Shown piece after piece: positions 1 through 7,867 of a DNA stretch of 64,000 bases (positions are counted from its first letter, which is position 1; each line of letters opens with the position of its first letter). This DNA is from Sinorhizobium terangae (lineage in GTDB: Bacteria; Pseudomonadota; Alphaproteobacteria; Rhizobiales; Rhizobiaceae). The notes under the pieces are model-generated. The model saw only the letters and a program-made list of their open reading frames with translations. It did not search any database and had not been told where the DNA came from. Location of the stretch: positions 434,001 through 498,000 of the forward strand of contig NZ_CP121661.1 in assembly GCF_029714365.1 (NCBI RefSeq). The letters run 5' to 3'. The translations under genes and the position numbers were made by a program.

Positions 1-534
1 GATCGCGAACACCCCTCTCCACGAGATCAAGGCGAGCAGCCAATCAGTGAGCGGCCAGAATAATGTTGACGAAAACCCAACGATCAATGTCAGCGTAGTG
101 ATTTGCCGCTTTGCCTGTCCCACATCTCGCTGCACCAGAAACACGAATGCAGCTTCGTAGAATAGAAATGCTGACGCGACTTGCATGCCAAATAGAGCGA
201 TGGCGAACACTGCGACGTTCCATGCGATTGCTGCCAATCCCAAGCTTGCCGCACCTACAACAGACGCGACTTTCATCGTGGTGCCCGCGCCGTGCGTATC
301 CATCAGCCGACCCGCCATCAAGGACACCAGGGCGCTTGCAAACAAGGCGAAGGAAAAACAAGCAAATATCCATTCACTCGTCACTGCAAATGCTTTAGCA
401 ACGTCGCTGACAATCACTGATACACAATAATATAATGTGCCGTAATTTATGATTAGTGCAATGCCTATTGCAGCAACAGTACATTTTTCGTTCCGCAAGA
501 TAGACGGTCGCTCGCAACTTCGCTCTGTGCTCAT
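1..534 (-). CDS. MFS transporter, N-terminal part (runs off left edge)
   Basis: The frame is open from an ATG at 534 to the window edge (178 codons). The translation begins MSTERSCERPSIL and continues as alternating hydrophobic helices, with a loop SLMAGRLMDTHGAGT between the second and third helices, as in major facilitator superfamily transporters. It covers about the first five helices and lacks the C-terminal half. It lies downstream of, and on the same strand as, the SelA-like/methyltransferase genes, with an 18-bp gap from the small gene at 552. An exporter for the product of that cluster is the simplest reading, but this is inference from position. No clear Shine-Dalgarno is visible before this ATG. 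Confidence 0.7.
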   Translation of the reverse strand, partial: MSTERSCERPSILRNEKCTVAAIGIALIINYGTLYYCVSVIVSDVAKAFAVTSEWIFACFSFALFASALVSLMAGRLMDTHGAGTTMKVASVVGAASLGLAAIAWNVAVFAIALFGMQVASAFLFYEAAFVFLVQRDVGQAKRQITTLTLIVGFSSTLFWPLTDWLLALISWRGVFAI

Positions 535-551
535 ATTCGTGATCGTCTGGC

Positions 552-971
552 TTAGTGCAACACTTCAGAAGTTCGCCTCGCACGCCACATGTATCTGGCT
601 TGATGGATATCCTCCCCGGTCGCTTCGTAAATGTGGCCACAGGCAACATCCCCAAGAAAAAATCCCTCGAGAATGCCACTGGCAGGAAGGATATCGTGGG
701 TGGCGCGAAAGCTTATCTGCAGGAACAAGCGATCAGCATGACGGACCTGGCCTAGAATTGATGTTCCGGCCTCCAGGAACCGTACAGAAAGGGCGCCATC
801 GTCCTCCAAAACCTCCAATCCCGCCGTTGATCGAATGCCGTTTATCTCAAAATCAATTATCCAAGAACCCGGGATGCCGGCTTGAGGCGACCGGTTTGCA
901 TCGCCGGCCACCTTCTCTACATGCCCCAGCAGGTCCCGTCGGATTTTCAGGCGTTCACCCTTCTGCCGCAT
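552..971 (-). CDS. Stand-alone accessory-domain protein of the SelA-like cluster
   Basis: A 139-residue protein of unknown function. I chose the ATG at 971 because GGGAG lies just upstream and the preceding methyltransferase stop (TGA) is one base away, giving tight coupling. The stretch from GSWIIDFEINGI to GHIYEATG resembles the C-terminal extension of the SelA-like protein encoded at 1745-3334 (G-x-W, hydrophobic strand, D-G, strand, F-x-G, D-x-x-x-G). It is mostly beta-strand-like with no membrane segment. It could be a substrate- or carrier-binding domain shared by the cluster enzymes, present here as a free protein. The relationship is by eye; no family name is claimed. Confidence 0.6.
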   Translation of the reverse strand: MRQKGERLKIRRDLLGHVEKVAGDANRSPQAGIPGSWIIDFEINGIRSTAGLEVLEDDGALSVRFLEAGTSILGQVRHADRLFLQISFRATHDILPASGILEGFFLGDVACGHIYEATGEDIHQARYMWRARRTSEVLH

Positions 972-972
972 T

Positions 973-1758
973 TCAGCTCTCCCGTTGAGCATGCCATGCG
1001 GTAGAACGGAACCGTAAACTGCTGGGTTGCCGGGCTCGAAAGGTCTCGGCGATCATCTGCAGAATTGAGGTCCAGAGTTCCGGCGAAACCTGGCTCGGAA
1101 TGTCATACGAGCCGGCCCAGTAGTTAACATACTGCTCCTCAGTCATCGCAATTGCCTCTGTGGTTGCGAGGGAGATGCAATTTTTGAGGCCTGTATATTG
1201 GTTGAGAAGTGACTCGTAGGTCGACATCTGCGCCATGATCGGCGGTCGCGCCCGCTTCAGGGCTGGTGCCATGTCGCGAATTCTACTCTCGATTTCGATC
1301 TGGAAGGGGTCACTATCCAGGTCCATGAGGAAAAAAGTGATAGTGAAGAAGCCGCGCGGCCGCAGAATTCGCATGCTCTCTTGAAGCGCCTCACGCGTAT
1401 TTACCCAATGGAAAGAGGAGCTGTAGCAAACCCAATCGACCGAACTGTCGGGAAGACTTGTCTTTTCACCGGCGGCGTTGATCCAGGATACGTTCGGATA
1501 GCTTGCGCCAAGCCTCTGCCCCGCGGCGACCATTTCAATGTTAGGTTCAATCGCATAACCTGAAAGACCGATGTCGGCTAATGCGTAAGCAATGGCGCCA
1601 GTCCCAGCACCAACATCGGCGAAGGTTGGCTTTTCGCCTTGCTCATTTGTTTGATGGGCCAGCATTTTGAGAAGACGCCTTGAAAAGGGCGGACGCCTTG
1701 TGTACGTCTCTGCCACTTCGGAGAAAATTCCGAACGACTGCCGGTCAGCAACTTGCAT
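973..1758 (-). CDS. Class I SAM-dependent methyltransferase (cluster copy 1)
   Basis: A 261-residue protein. The start at 1758 is preceded by a strong AAGGAGG and overlaps the stop of the SelA-like gene by 14 bp, so the two are probably translationally coupled. The SAM-binding motif I reads FADVGAGTGAIAYAL, followed by an acidic residue after the next strand (AIEPNIEM). A later motif, SMRILRPRGFFTITF, matches the post-motif III strand of UbiE/type-11 methyltransferases. The substrate is unknown. A paralogue with the same pattern lies at 5699-6490, so the cluster carries two methyltransferases, each following a PLP enzyme gene or preceding one. Confidence 0.85.
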   Translation of the reverse strand: MQVADRQSFGIFSEVAETYTRRPPFSRRLLKMLAHQTNEQGEKPTFADVGAGTGAIAYALADIGLSGYAIEPNIEMVAAGQRLGASYPNVSWINAAGEKTSLPDSSVDWVCYSSSFHWVNTREALQESMRILRPRGFFTITFFLMDLDSDPFQIEIESRIRDMAPALKRARPPIMAQMSTYESLLNQYTGLKNCISLATTEAIAMTEEQYVNYWAGSYDIPSQVSPELWTSILQMIAETFRARQPSSLRFRSTAWHAQRES

Positions 1759-3334
1759 TGTCTCCTCCTTTGGAGTTGTTCGATGTGCCAACGCGTCGAC
1801 CGCTCCAATTCGCGTGACCGAACTGTCGCCTGAAGCTTAGGCCGTTGTGTTTGGGTGTTGATGCGCCAAGATGCACGACGCCGGTTAGCAAATCGCTGTG
1901 CAAGATTCCTTCGAATTCATAGTCCAACCCCATGGGATCTCCGGGCAGCCGTGAGATCAGCGTTAAGCTCGGTCCCACAATGGTGCCGTGGCATACTCCC
2001 GAAACCTCGGTGCCAAAATGGTTTCCGGCAATGGTTTGCCCGTCCTGGAACAGCACGAATTCGTGCGTGGCAGCGCCGTGTAGGAACTCAACCGAGAGTT
2101 CCCAATGTCCTGATACGTTCAGCGCCTCCTTCGCTGGCAGAACAGCGAGTTCCGATGGGGCAGCAATTTCCCTGACGATAGAACGGCCGACGATTTTGGC
2201 TTCGTTTAACGTTAAATTGGTTGGATCGACAACGATCCGTTGAGGTGCGTGCCAATAATCATGCAAAATAATACGCGGGAGTGCTCGACTTAGTCTCTCG
2301 GCTATCACCTGCGAGCAGATCGGAAATGTCGCTCGATCCCACGAAACAGCAATCCGCGGATTACAGAACGCAGAATCTGGTTCGATTCTCTCGACGAAAA
2401 GCTCGGGCAAGCGTAGAAATTCGTGTTCCAGCTCCGCAATGCAAGCGCGCCACCGATTCATCGCGCGCGCCGCTTCTCCTCCTGCGACCCATTGTTCCAA
2501 GGCAACGTACGCACCAACGATCTCATCCTTTCCGACCTTCATCGATCGACCGAACGACTGGCCGGGTGGACCGTTCAAGTAGGCTGCGCGGCATAAACGC
2601 TTAGAGCCCAAGAGAAATCCGGTTGATTGCGGCCCCCTAATATATTTTCCGCCTGAATGGATTAGGAGATCGGCGCCATTTAGGAGCCAAGTGTTTGGAA
2701 AGGTGGGCGCCAACCCGGCTGCGTCTACGATCAGAGGAATTCGATAGCCTTTGGCCCGCTTGGCCATCTGCTCGAAGGGCAGCGCGGATGTTGGGATATC
2801 ATGCCCAACGAGGCAAATTGCAACAATGTCCTCTAAAGGCATGTCATCAAGATCGGAAGCACGTTTGATGGCGGTCACGGTGCAACCGACCGCTCGAATA
2901 GCGGCCTCGTACGGCATTCTCTGGTCAGCGGCGACTACCACCATTTTTCCGCGTTGCAGCGGCAATTTTTTCATCTTCTCCGGATCGTTGCCGGCGACAC
3001 ACGCGGCGATCGCCTGAGATAGCGCGGCAACACTTCCTGCTGTCACAAAGCCCCACTCTGCGCCGGTAAGCGAGGCCAATTTCCTTCCTATCGCCTCTGC
3101 AAGCTCGTTTAAATCGACAAAAGCCCGGCTCGCCAAGTTCATCGCCGCGATCACAGCCTCAGTTGGATTGCCGCCTCCATACAATGTGCGAACGCCGGTG
3201 CAGTTGATTATCGGTTCCGCTCCAAGTTTCCGGAAAATGTCACCGGCCGTCCCCTCTTGAAGCAAATCGTCGCCATCAGCCATCGATGCGGAAAAGCTAT
3301 TCGTGCGAACGATCTCTGAATGAGCGCGGATCAT
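1745..3334 (-). CDS. SelA-like PLP-dependent enzyme with C-terminal extension (cluster copy 1)
   Basis: A 529-residue protein of the fold-type I PLP superfamily, most like the SelA / D-glucosaminate ammonia-lyase-like group. Visible landmarks are INCTGVRTLYGGG near residue 45, the PLP-anchoring aspartate in LIVDAAG (about 204), and the Schiff-base lysine in SGGKYIRGP (about 230). Residues of about 425-510 form an extra strand-rich domain resembling the free protein at 552-971. The start overlaps the upstream small ORF as ATGA. It is unlikely to be selenocysteine synthase itself, because no selB/selC/selD context is present. The reaction is unknown; an amino-acid or amino-sugar lyase, transferase or racemase would all be compatible. 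Confidence 0.8.
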   Translation of the reverse strand: MIRAHSEIVRTNSFSASMADGDDLLQEGTAGDIFRKLGAEPIINCTGVRTLYGGGNPTEAVIAAMNLASRAFVDLNELAEAIGRKLASLTGAEWGFVTAGSVAALSQAIAACVAGNDPEKMKKLPLQRGKMVVVAADQRMPYEAAIRAVGCTVTAIKRASDLDDMPLEDIVAICLVGHDIPTSALPFEQMAKRAKGYRIPLIVDAAGLAPTFPNTWLLNGADLLIHSGGKYIRGPQSTGFLLGSKRLCRAAYLNGPPGQSFGRSMKVGKDEIVGAYVALEQWVAGGEAARAMNRWRACIAELEHEFLRLPELFVERIEPDSAFCNPRIAVSWDRATFPICSQVIAERLSRALPRIILHDYWHAPQRIVVDPTNLTLNEAKIVGRSIVREIAAPSELAVLPAKEALNVSGHWELSVEFLHGAATHEFVLFQDGQTIAGNHFGTEVSGVCHGTIVGPSLTLISRLPGDPMGLDYEFEGILHSDLLTGVVHLGASTPKHNGLSFRRQFGHANWSGRRVGTSNNSKGGDNASC

Positions 3335-3642
3335 GGCCTACTCCCCGGCAATAGACGCCACTGACACGGGCTCACTGGCGCTCCGACTTGGCAGAGGCAC
3401 TCAAAATGCCAACATGCGCTTGGCATTCCGCCCTCGCCGTCGATCTCGTGCCATCGGAAAGCATCACAGCGCACGTCGACAAGTTGCAGGCCATGTCTCT
3501 CGATGAGATCTAGAGGGAACTGGTCTGTATGGGCCTTTGTCGCACCGGAGCCAATCAGGTCGTCGAGTGCCGGAACCATCACCCTGCGCAGGAATGCTCC
3601 GTAAGAGCGCATCACATTTAGGATCTTACTCAGCAACACCAT
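3331..3642 (-). CDS. Small unknown protein at head of the SelA-like operon
   Basis: A 103-residue ORF starting at 3642 behind a GAGGAG Shine-Dalgarno, with its stop overlapping the start of the SelA-like gene (ATGA). The predicted protein starts MVLLSKILNVMRSYGAFL and contains four cysteines, three of them clustered near the C-terminus (SACWHFECLCQ). No family is recognised. The overlap and RBS are the main reasons for calling it real. It may be a small partner or substrate-like protein of the downstream enzymes, but nothing in the sequence proves that. Confidence 0.5.
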   Translation of the reverse strand: MVLLSKILNVMRSYGAFLRRVMVPALDDLIGSGATKAHTDQFPLDLIERHGLQLVDVRCDAFRWHEIDGEGGMPSACWHFECLCQVGAPVSPCQWRLLPGSRP

Positions 3643-4088
3643 CGCGTTGCTCCTCGCAAACAGATCTCGCGGCCTCTCGATAGGCAGACTCAAAATTCAT
3701 GCCAATTTGGTTCACAGCATCAAAAAAGGAAGTTCTTGGGTTTCCTTCAGCAGGTTAGCCAAGAACATCCGAAAACCGACCAAACAAAGCTCTGTCGTCA
3801 AATCACCAAAACCGACATAACTGTCCGATTGCATCGAGGGGCGCTAAGCGCGGACGAACCCGCCTGCCGTCTGCACATCTCGTGCTTCGGCGAGCCAGCG
3901 GAGCGCCGGCTAAATGCACACGATCCGAGGGGGCGAGAGCTTCCGGTATGCACGCAGCCGCGATGCGACACGGGCTTCGGGTCACCACCAGGAAAAGGAA
4001 CACTGTTTTCAACTTGCACCGCATCCGCACACGTCGCTGAGGGACCGGGCGGCTTGTCAATCAGGAGTTTCCGCACTGGTTTCACGGC
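3643..4088. other. 446-bp gap between the two SelA-like modules
   Basis: No convincing gene is visible on either strand; the short ORFs here lack ribosome-binding sites and recognisable products. A weak TGGCAT...TTGA sequence lies just upstream of the small ORF on the minus strand, but it lacks the -12 GC and is not called as a promoter. Confidence 0.5.
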
Positions 4089-5639
4089 TTACAAACCGCG
4101 GTCCTGACCGGCCGGGTTCAATTTTTCTGCGGTCCAACGGATTTTGTCTCTATTCAAGTCGGGGAGGAAGGCGTTCTTCTGTGGAAGCATTCGTCCGAAT
4201 GTGGCGGTGCCAGTTGCTTTGTCGCCATGTACCGCGCCAACAAAGTTGATAACGATCTGATTCCCGAACTTCTCTGTGTTGAGAAAGAAGTTCAGCACGG
4301 CGCCCCTCCGAAAGCCTTGTACTTCCGCAATTAAATCGTCATCAACGTATTCTCCTCGCACAGGACCGTCCCCTTGCGAAAAGACGAGACGCCCCGTGCG
4401 AGGAGACGAATTGAAGTAGGTCGCCAAAGTCCAGCAGCTCTCGGACCTTCTTAAGTTGTTTCCGCGAGAAATCGGCTCGACTTGCACCTTCTGTGGGGAC
4501 TCCAACTCCTCGACCAAACGGCGGAGAACAACGTCCTCTTCGCCGCGCTGCATGCAAAACGCGTCAATTGTAATGGAGTGCTCCGCTACCCATTGTTCTT
4601 CAACGACGATAGCTGGCCGTCCGTCCCGGAGTGCGGCGAGGATGGAAGGTCCGCTTCGTGTGATCGCGCTCGGCGCCCATTCTATCCTGAGTCTCGGGAT
4701 TGGTAGTGCTGGCGTGCCCTCCACAACTTCGGCTCGAACACCTTCTATTGAGCACAGCCCGAGTCGAATCGATTCCAGCATTCCTCTGCATTCCAACTCG
4801 CGGTCTGGCTGCCAAAGCATGCAACCATTCTTCGCGTTTAGTTCCACCGCTCGTAACATGCCGACAACTTCCTCGCGGCTAACCTTCATGCTTCTTCCGA
4901 TCCCAAAGTTGGGTGCGGTGTGTAGCGTCGCGGCCTTCACCAGGTCACGGCGGCCGAGGAGGAGACCTGCACCGCTTGGGCCACCTATTCTCTTGGCGCC
5001 GCTATATGCGACGAGGCCGGCGCCACGCTGCGTCCAACGCTCTGGCCCAATCAGAAATTCAGATGCAGCGTCGACTAAGACGGGGACGTCAAATCGGGCT
5101 GCCGCCTCCAGCCATGCAGAAAATGTAATCGCGCCATCGGCTTCACGTAGGCCGACAAAAAACATTAAGGCGATCTTGTCGCGGACGGCAAAGAGCTCAT
5201 CGATATCCCCGATTTCGACCAATATTCCTCCCGCACCTGTGATTGCCATGTCATACGGGCTTAGGTGGCCATTCGGCAGGGCCACGATTGAACGCTCCAG
5301 ACAGTGAAACGGCATCGACATCGCGATGAAAGGGTCGCGGCCGGCAATGGCCGCGGCCGTTGCGAGCGTTATTGCGGCGGAAGCCCCGCCTGTAACCAAA
5401 CCCCATTCCACATCTAAGAGTCGCGACATCGCGGAGCCGGCGGCGACGTTTAGTTCGTCCATGTCAACGAATTGGTTTTGGATCGTCTCCATCTCCGCAA
5501 TTGCCTCAGGCAGCGTCCGTGATCCTCCATATCGAGTACGGACGCCGCCGCAATTGACCAATGGCTCAATCCCCCACTCCTCAATAAGTGCGCGAACCGG
5601 GGCGATGCCACTGGCTGATTCGACTTCGTATATCGACAT
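4089..5639 (-). CDS. SelA-like PLP-dependent enzyme with C-terminal extension (cluster copy 2)
   Basis: A 516-residue paralogue of the protein at 1745-3334. The ATG at 5639 was chosen because GGAG lies about 10 bases upstream and the protein then begins MSIYEVESASGIAP. Landmarks are VNCGGVRTRYGG near residue 30, VLVDAAS with the PLP aspartate (about 190), and SGAKRIGGPSGAG with the Schiff-base lysine (about 216). A C-terminal strand-rich extension with the pattern GRLVFSQGDGPVRGEY is again present. The two copies are clearly diverged, so they probably act on different substrates or at different steps, or form a heteromer. The gene follows the methyltransferase at 5699 with a 59-bp gap. Confidence 0.8.
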   Translation of the reverse strand: MSIYEVESASGIAPVRALIEEWGIEPLVNCGGVRTRYGGSRTLPEAIAEMETIQNQFVDMDELNVAAGSAMSRLLDVEWGLVTGGASAAITLATAAAIAGRDPFIAMSMPFHCLERSIVALPNGHLSPYDMAITGAGGILVEIGDIDELFAVRDKIALMFFVGLREADGAITFSAWLEAAARFDVPVLVDAASEFLIGPERWTQRGAGLVAYSGAKRIGGPSGAGLLLGRRDLVKAATLHTAPNFGIGRSMKVSREEVVGMLRAVELNAKNGCMLWQPDRELECRGMLESIRLGLCSIEGVRAEVVEGTPALPIPRLRIEWAPSAITRSGPSILAALRDGRPAIVVEEQWVAEHSITIDAFCMQRGEEDVVLRRLVEELESPQKVQVEPISRGNNLRRSESCWTLATYFNSSPRTGRLVFSQGDGPVRGEYVDDDLIAEVQGFRRGAVLNFFLNTEKFGNQIVINFVGAVHGDKATGTATFGRMLPQKNAFLPDLNRDKIRWTAEKLNPAGQDRGL

Positions 5640-5698
5640 AGACAATGGCTCCGTGATCAATGTCCAACAGAGAGCCGCAGAATATCGTTTGGATCGGG

Positions 5699-6490
5699 TC
5701 ACCCAGAGTGCCGCTTCTCCGCCGTCCACGCGCTCGTCTTGAACACAAGAGAAAGTTGGCCTCGCTTTTTGGAAGCATCTTCAATGAAAGCCAGCAAATC
5801 GCTCCACTCTTCTGTGCTCATCTGGCTGCGAAGGTCGTGCGATGTATTCCACGATGCGAGATAGTTGGTGATGCTCATCTCGACAATGTGGCGCGCTGTT
5901 AGTCTCACGCAGCTTTCAAACAGACCTGAGGAATCGAGGTCTTCCTCCAACTTTTCCATCGCTGCCTCGATCGGAGGCCGAGCTCTTTTAATGTCGGGCG
6001 CCCTCCGGCGAATCTCTTCCTCGATCCGGGCTTGAAAATCGTCAGCATCGAAGTCCGACAGGTTGAAGATCACGGAAATTATACCTCCCGGCCTGAGAAT
6101 ACGGTGAAACTCGCGAAGAGCAGCTTCACGCTTCATCCAGTGGTATGAGTTCCCGACGCATACCCAACTAAAGTCGGCCGACCTGAGTGTTGTCGCCTCA
6201 GCCGAGGATTGGACCCACTCGATGTCGTTCCGCCCCGATGTGATGGATTTTCCTACTTCTAACATCCTGCCGTCGGGCTCGACTGCGCGGCAGATCCATC
6301 CCATATCGGCAAGAAGGATTGTCAGTGCCCCGGTGCCGGCGCCGATATCCGCAACTGTGCTTGGTGTCTGACAGCTCTTCGCAAACGATGAAAGCATGGA
6401 GATGAGGCGATGGGCATATGGAGGCCTCGATAAATAGAACTTTGCTACGTCGCCAAAGTTGCCGTATTCAATTGCGCTTTGATTCTTCAC
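5699..6490 (-). CDS. Class I SAM-dependent methyltransferase (cluster copy 2)
   Basis: A 263-residue protein. The ORF is open further upstream, but the methyltransferase homology starts near the GTG at 6490, which is preceded by GGAGGTG at good spacing, so that start is preferred. Motif I reads VADIGAGTGALTILL, then AVEPDGRML; RILRPGGIISVIF matches the later conserved strand. Its N-terminus (FGDVAKFYLSRPPYAHRL) parallels copy 1 (FSEVAETYTRRPPFSRRL), showing that they are paralogues. The substrate is unknown. The in-frame upstream stretch resembles the tail of an MFS transporter and is treated as a separate remnant. Confidence 0.8.
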   Translation of the reverse strand: MKNQSAIEYGNFGDVAKFYLSRPPYAHRLISMLSSFAKSCQTPSTVADIGAGTGALTILLADMGWICRAVEPDGRMLEVGKSITSGRNDIEWVQSSAEATTLRSADFSWVCVGNSYHWMKREAALREFHRILRPGGIISVIFNLSDFDADDFQARIEEEIRRRAPDIKRARPPIEAAMEKLEEDLDSSGLFESCVRLTARHIVEMSITNYLASWNTSHDLRSQMSTEEWSDLLAFIEDASKKRGQLSLVFKTSAWTAEKRHSG

Positions 6491-6780
6491 TGAGATGCAC
6501 CTCCAAATCGTTGAGCGCCACTTGCCTGCTAGCGCGGCCGCCATGCACGCGACGCCGATGGCGCACTGAAGATTTGTAGCCAAGCCCAGCGTGCCCCAAA
6601 GAGGCTCGCCCAATGTGAAGGCGCTGTATGATGCGCCTATCTGCTTGTCAGCCAGGCGCCCTCGTCGCCGCTGTGGAACAGAACCGAGCATGCGCGACAC
6701 CTCAGTCAAAGAGAAATTTCCAATTCAGGCCAATCAATGCAGTGGCAAGACCTGTACCGACCTCTGATCAGACAAAGCCA
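6491..6780 (-). pseudogene. C-terminal remnant of an MFS (EntS-like) transporter
   Basis: Two overlapping minus-strand frames together read as the end of an MFS_3-type transporter: LALYMALSMRIEVEVAVAL in one frame, then SVPQRRRGRLADK...GEPLWGTLGLA in the next. The second part matches the RGR...G.LWG pattern after helix 10 of EntS-like exporters. A frameshift near 6707 separates them and the rest of the transporter is missing. It is judged a decayed gene whose 3' end runs into the methyltransferase. Confidence 0.45.
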
Positions 6781-7280
6781 AAGAGCAACGGCTACCTCGA
6801 CTTCGATTCGCATCGACAATGCCATGTACAGGGCAAGACCGAACAACAGTACGCCGGTGTCGTTATCGCATTTGCGGGTCTGCCAAATGTCGAAGCATCG
6901 CTCCGCCTCCTGGTTAGACCCGCTGTCCATGCTGAGCGGGTACCAACGGAGGGGGCGTTCGAAAATTGACTCAGCAACGCGAAGGTCGGCCTCGCAACCT
7001 GTTTCGAACCATTTGACATCGTCCCACCGCGTATCTGCATGAGAGCCGTACGCCCACCAGATCGCCGGTCGCGGCGCTCGAGACCGCGGCACCCCGGCCT
7101 GGGCCAAAAGTTTATTGACGATATCGTCCGCTTTGCGGTCGGCGTGCCTCCGAAGGCCAGTCTGAGGAGGTCGGGCTGATCGAGATAGAAATGAAGCCGC
7201 GTTGGGCGGCACGCGGCACTGACACGCGTTCCGCGACCATCGGGTGATGAATGTCGTGAATTTGCATTGGAATTACTCAT
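6781..7280 (-). pseudogene. Degraded first ORF behind the sigma54 promoter
   Basis: An ATG at 7280 begins MSNSNANSRHSSPDGRG and stays open while reading LHFYLDQPDLLRLAFGGTP. The next plausible coding stretch (DDIVNKLLAQAGVPRS...PAIWWAYGSHADTRW) is in another frame, so at least one frameshift separates them. No family is recognised. As the first ORF after the sigma54/NifA elements at 7368-7472, it may have been the promoter-proximal gene of the leftward operon. It may be broken, or the frame change may be a sequencing error. Confidence 0.4.
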
Positions 7281-7367
7281 CTCCGCCCCGATCCCTGGTC
7301 CTACATGCGCGATTTTCTTGGGAACCACTGCCGTGCGGCACCAACGACAAAAATTCGCAGTCCAAGC

Positions 7368-7383
7368 AGCATGAGACGTGCCA
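7368..7383 (-). promoter_or_regulatory. sigma54 (-24/-12) promoter for leftward operon
   Basis: On the minus strand the sequence is TGGCACGTCTCATGCT. It matches TGGCAC-N5-(T)TGCW with the -24 GG and -12 GC at exact spacing, and points into the SelA-like/methyltransferase genes. The predicted transcript would start around 7355, about 75 bp before the first ATG at 7280. Confidence 0.7.
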
Positions 7384-7456
7384 ACAGGATAAAGCGTTCC
7401 TGCTAAATGGGTTAGCTTTCCGCGCAGGTTTCCAATTTTTCGCGACGATACGATTC

Positions 7457-7472
7457 TGTCGGCATTGCGACA
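7457..7472. promoter_or_regulatory. NifA upstream activator sequence
   Basis: TGTCGGCATTGCGACA is an exact TGT-N10-ACA site and is itself nearly palindromic. It lies about 75 bp upstream of the sigma54 promoter at 7368-7383, a usual distance for NifA activation. Confidence 0.65.
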
Positions 7473-7504
7473 GTACCCAGCATTTAAGTTGCGACCTGTA
7501 ACTG

Positions 7505-7867
7505 TTCGCGGCTTGGCACACGCCTCGGGAAACCGCAGCGGCGCCCTTCGTCTTGGCCCGATAGGGACGGCATGCCCGGAATGAAAGTCGTAGTGACGCG
7601 CAGATCAATAAGCGCACGGTTATAGACAATACCCTCTGTCTCGCCTTCGCCGGAGACCGCGGTCTTCATGCGATCGTAAAGGATCTCGCGGGAACGCCTC
7701 AAACGCAGCGACGTGCCAACGCACCACGGTCGGCAGGTTCTGATGCATGACGAAGCGCGCGCCCAGGTAAGGCGGCTGTAGCCCAGCACCATCGAAAACA
7801 ACCAGACAATCCTCGAGGTCGTCGATTCATCGGTGAAGCCGACATGACACCGGGCAAAATCGACCTG
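7505..7867 (-). pseudogene. IS21-family istA remnant, downstream part
   Basis: Minus-strand fragments match the IS21 transposase IstA: FSMVLGYSRLTWAR, REILYDRMKTAV and YNRALIDL in one frame, then RACRPYRAKTKG in another. The frame changes show it is dead. It continues on the far side of the IS256 element (9204-9384), so that element jumped into istA. Confidence 0.7.

Noticed and set aside
1745..5639. Selenocysteine synthase (selA) genes
   Set aside because: The proteins share the fold, but two copies beside methyltransferases, without selB, selC or selD, do not fit selenocysteine synthesis.
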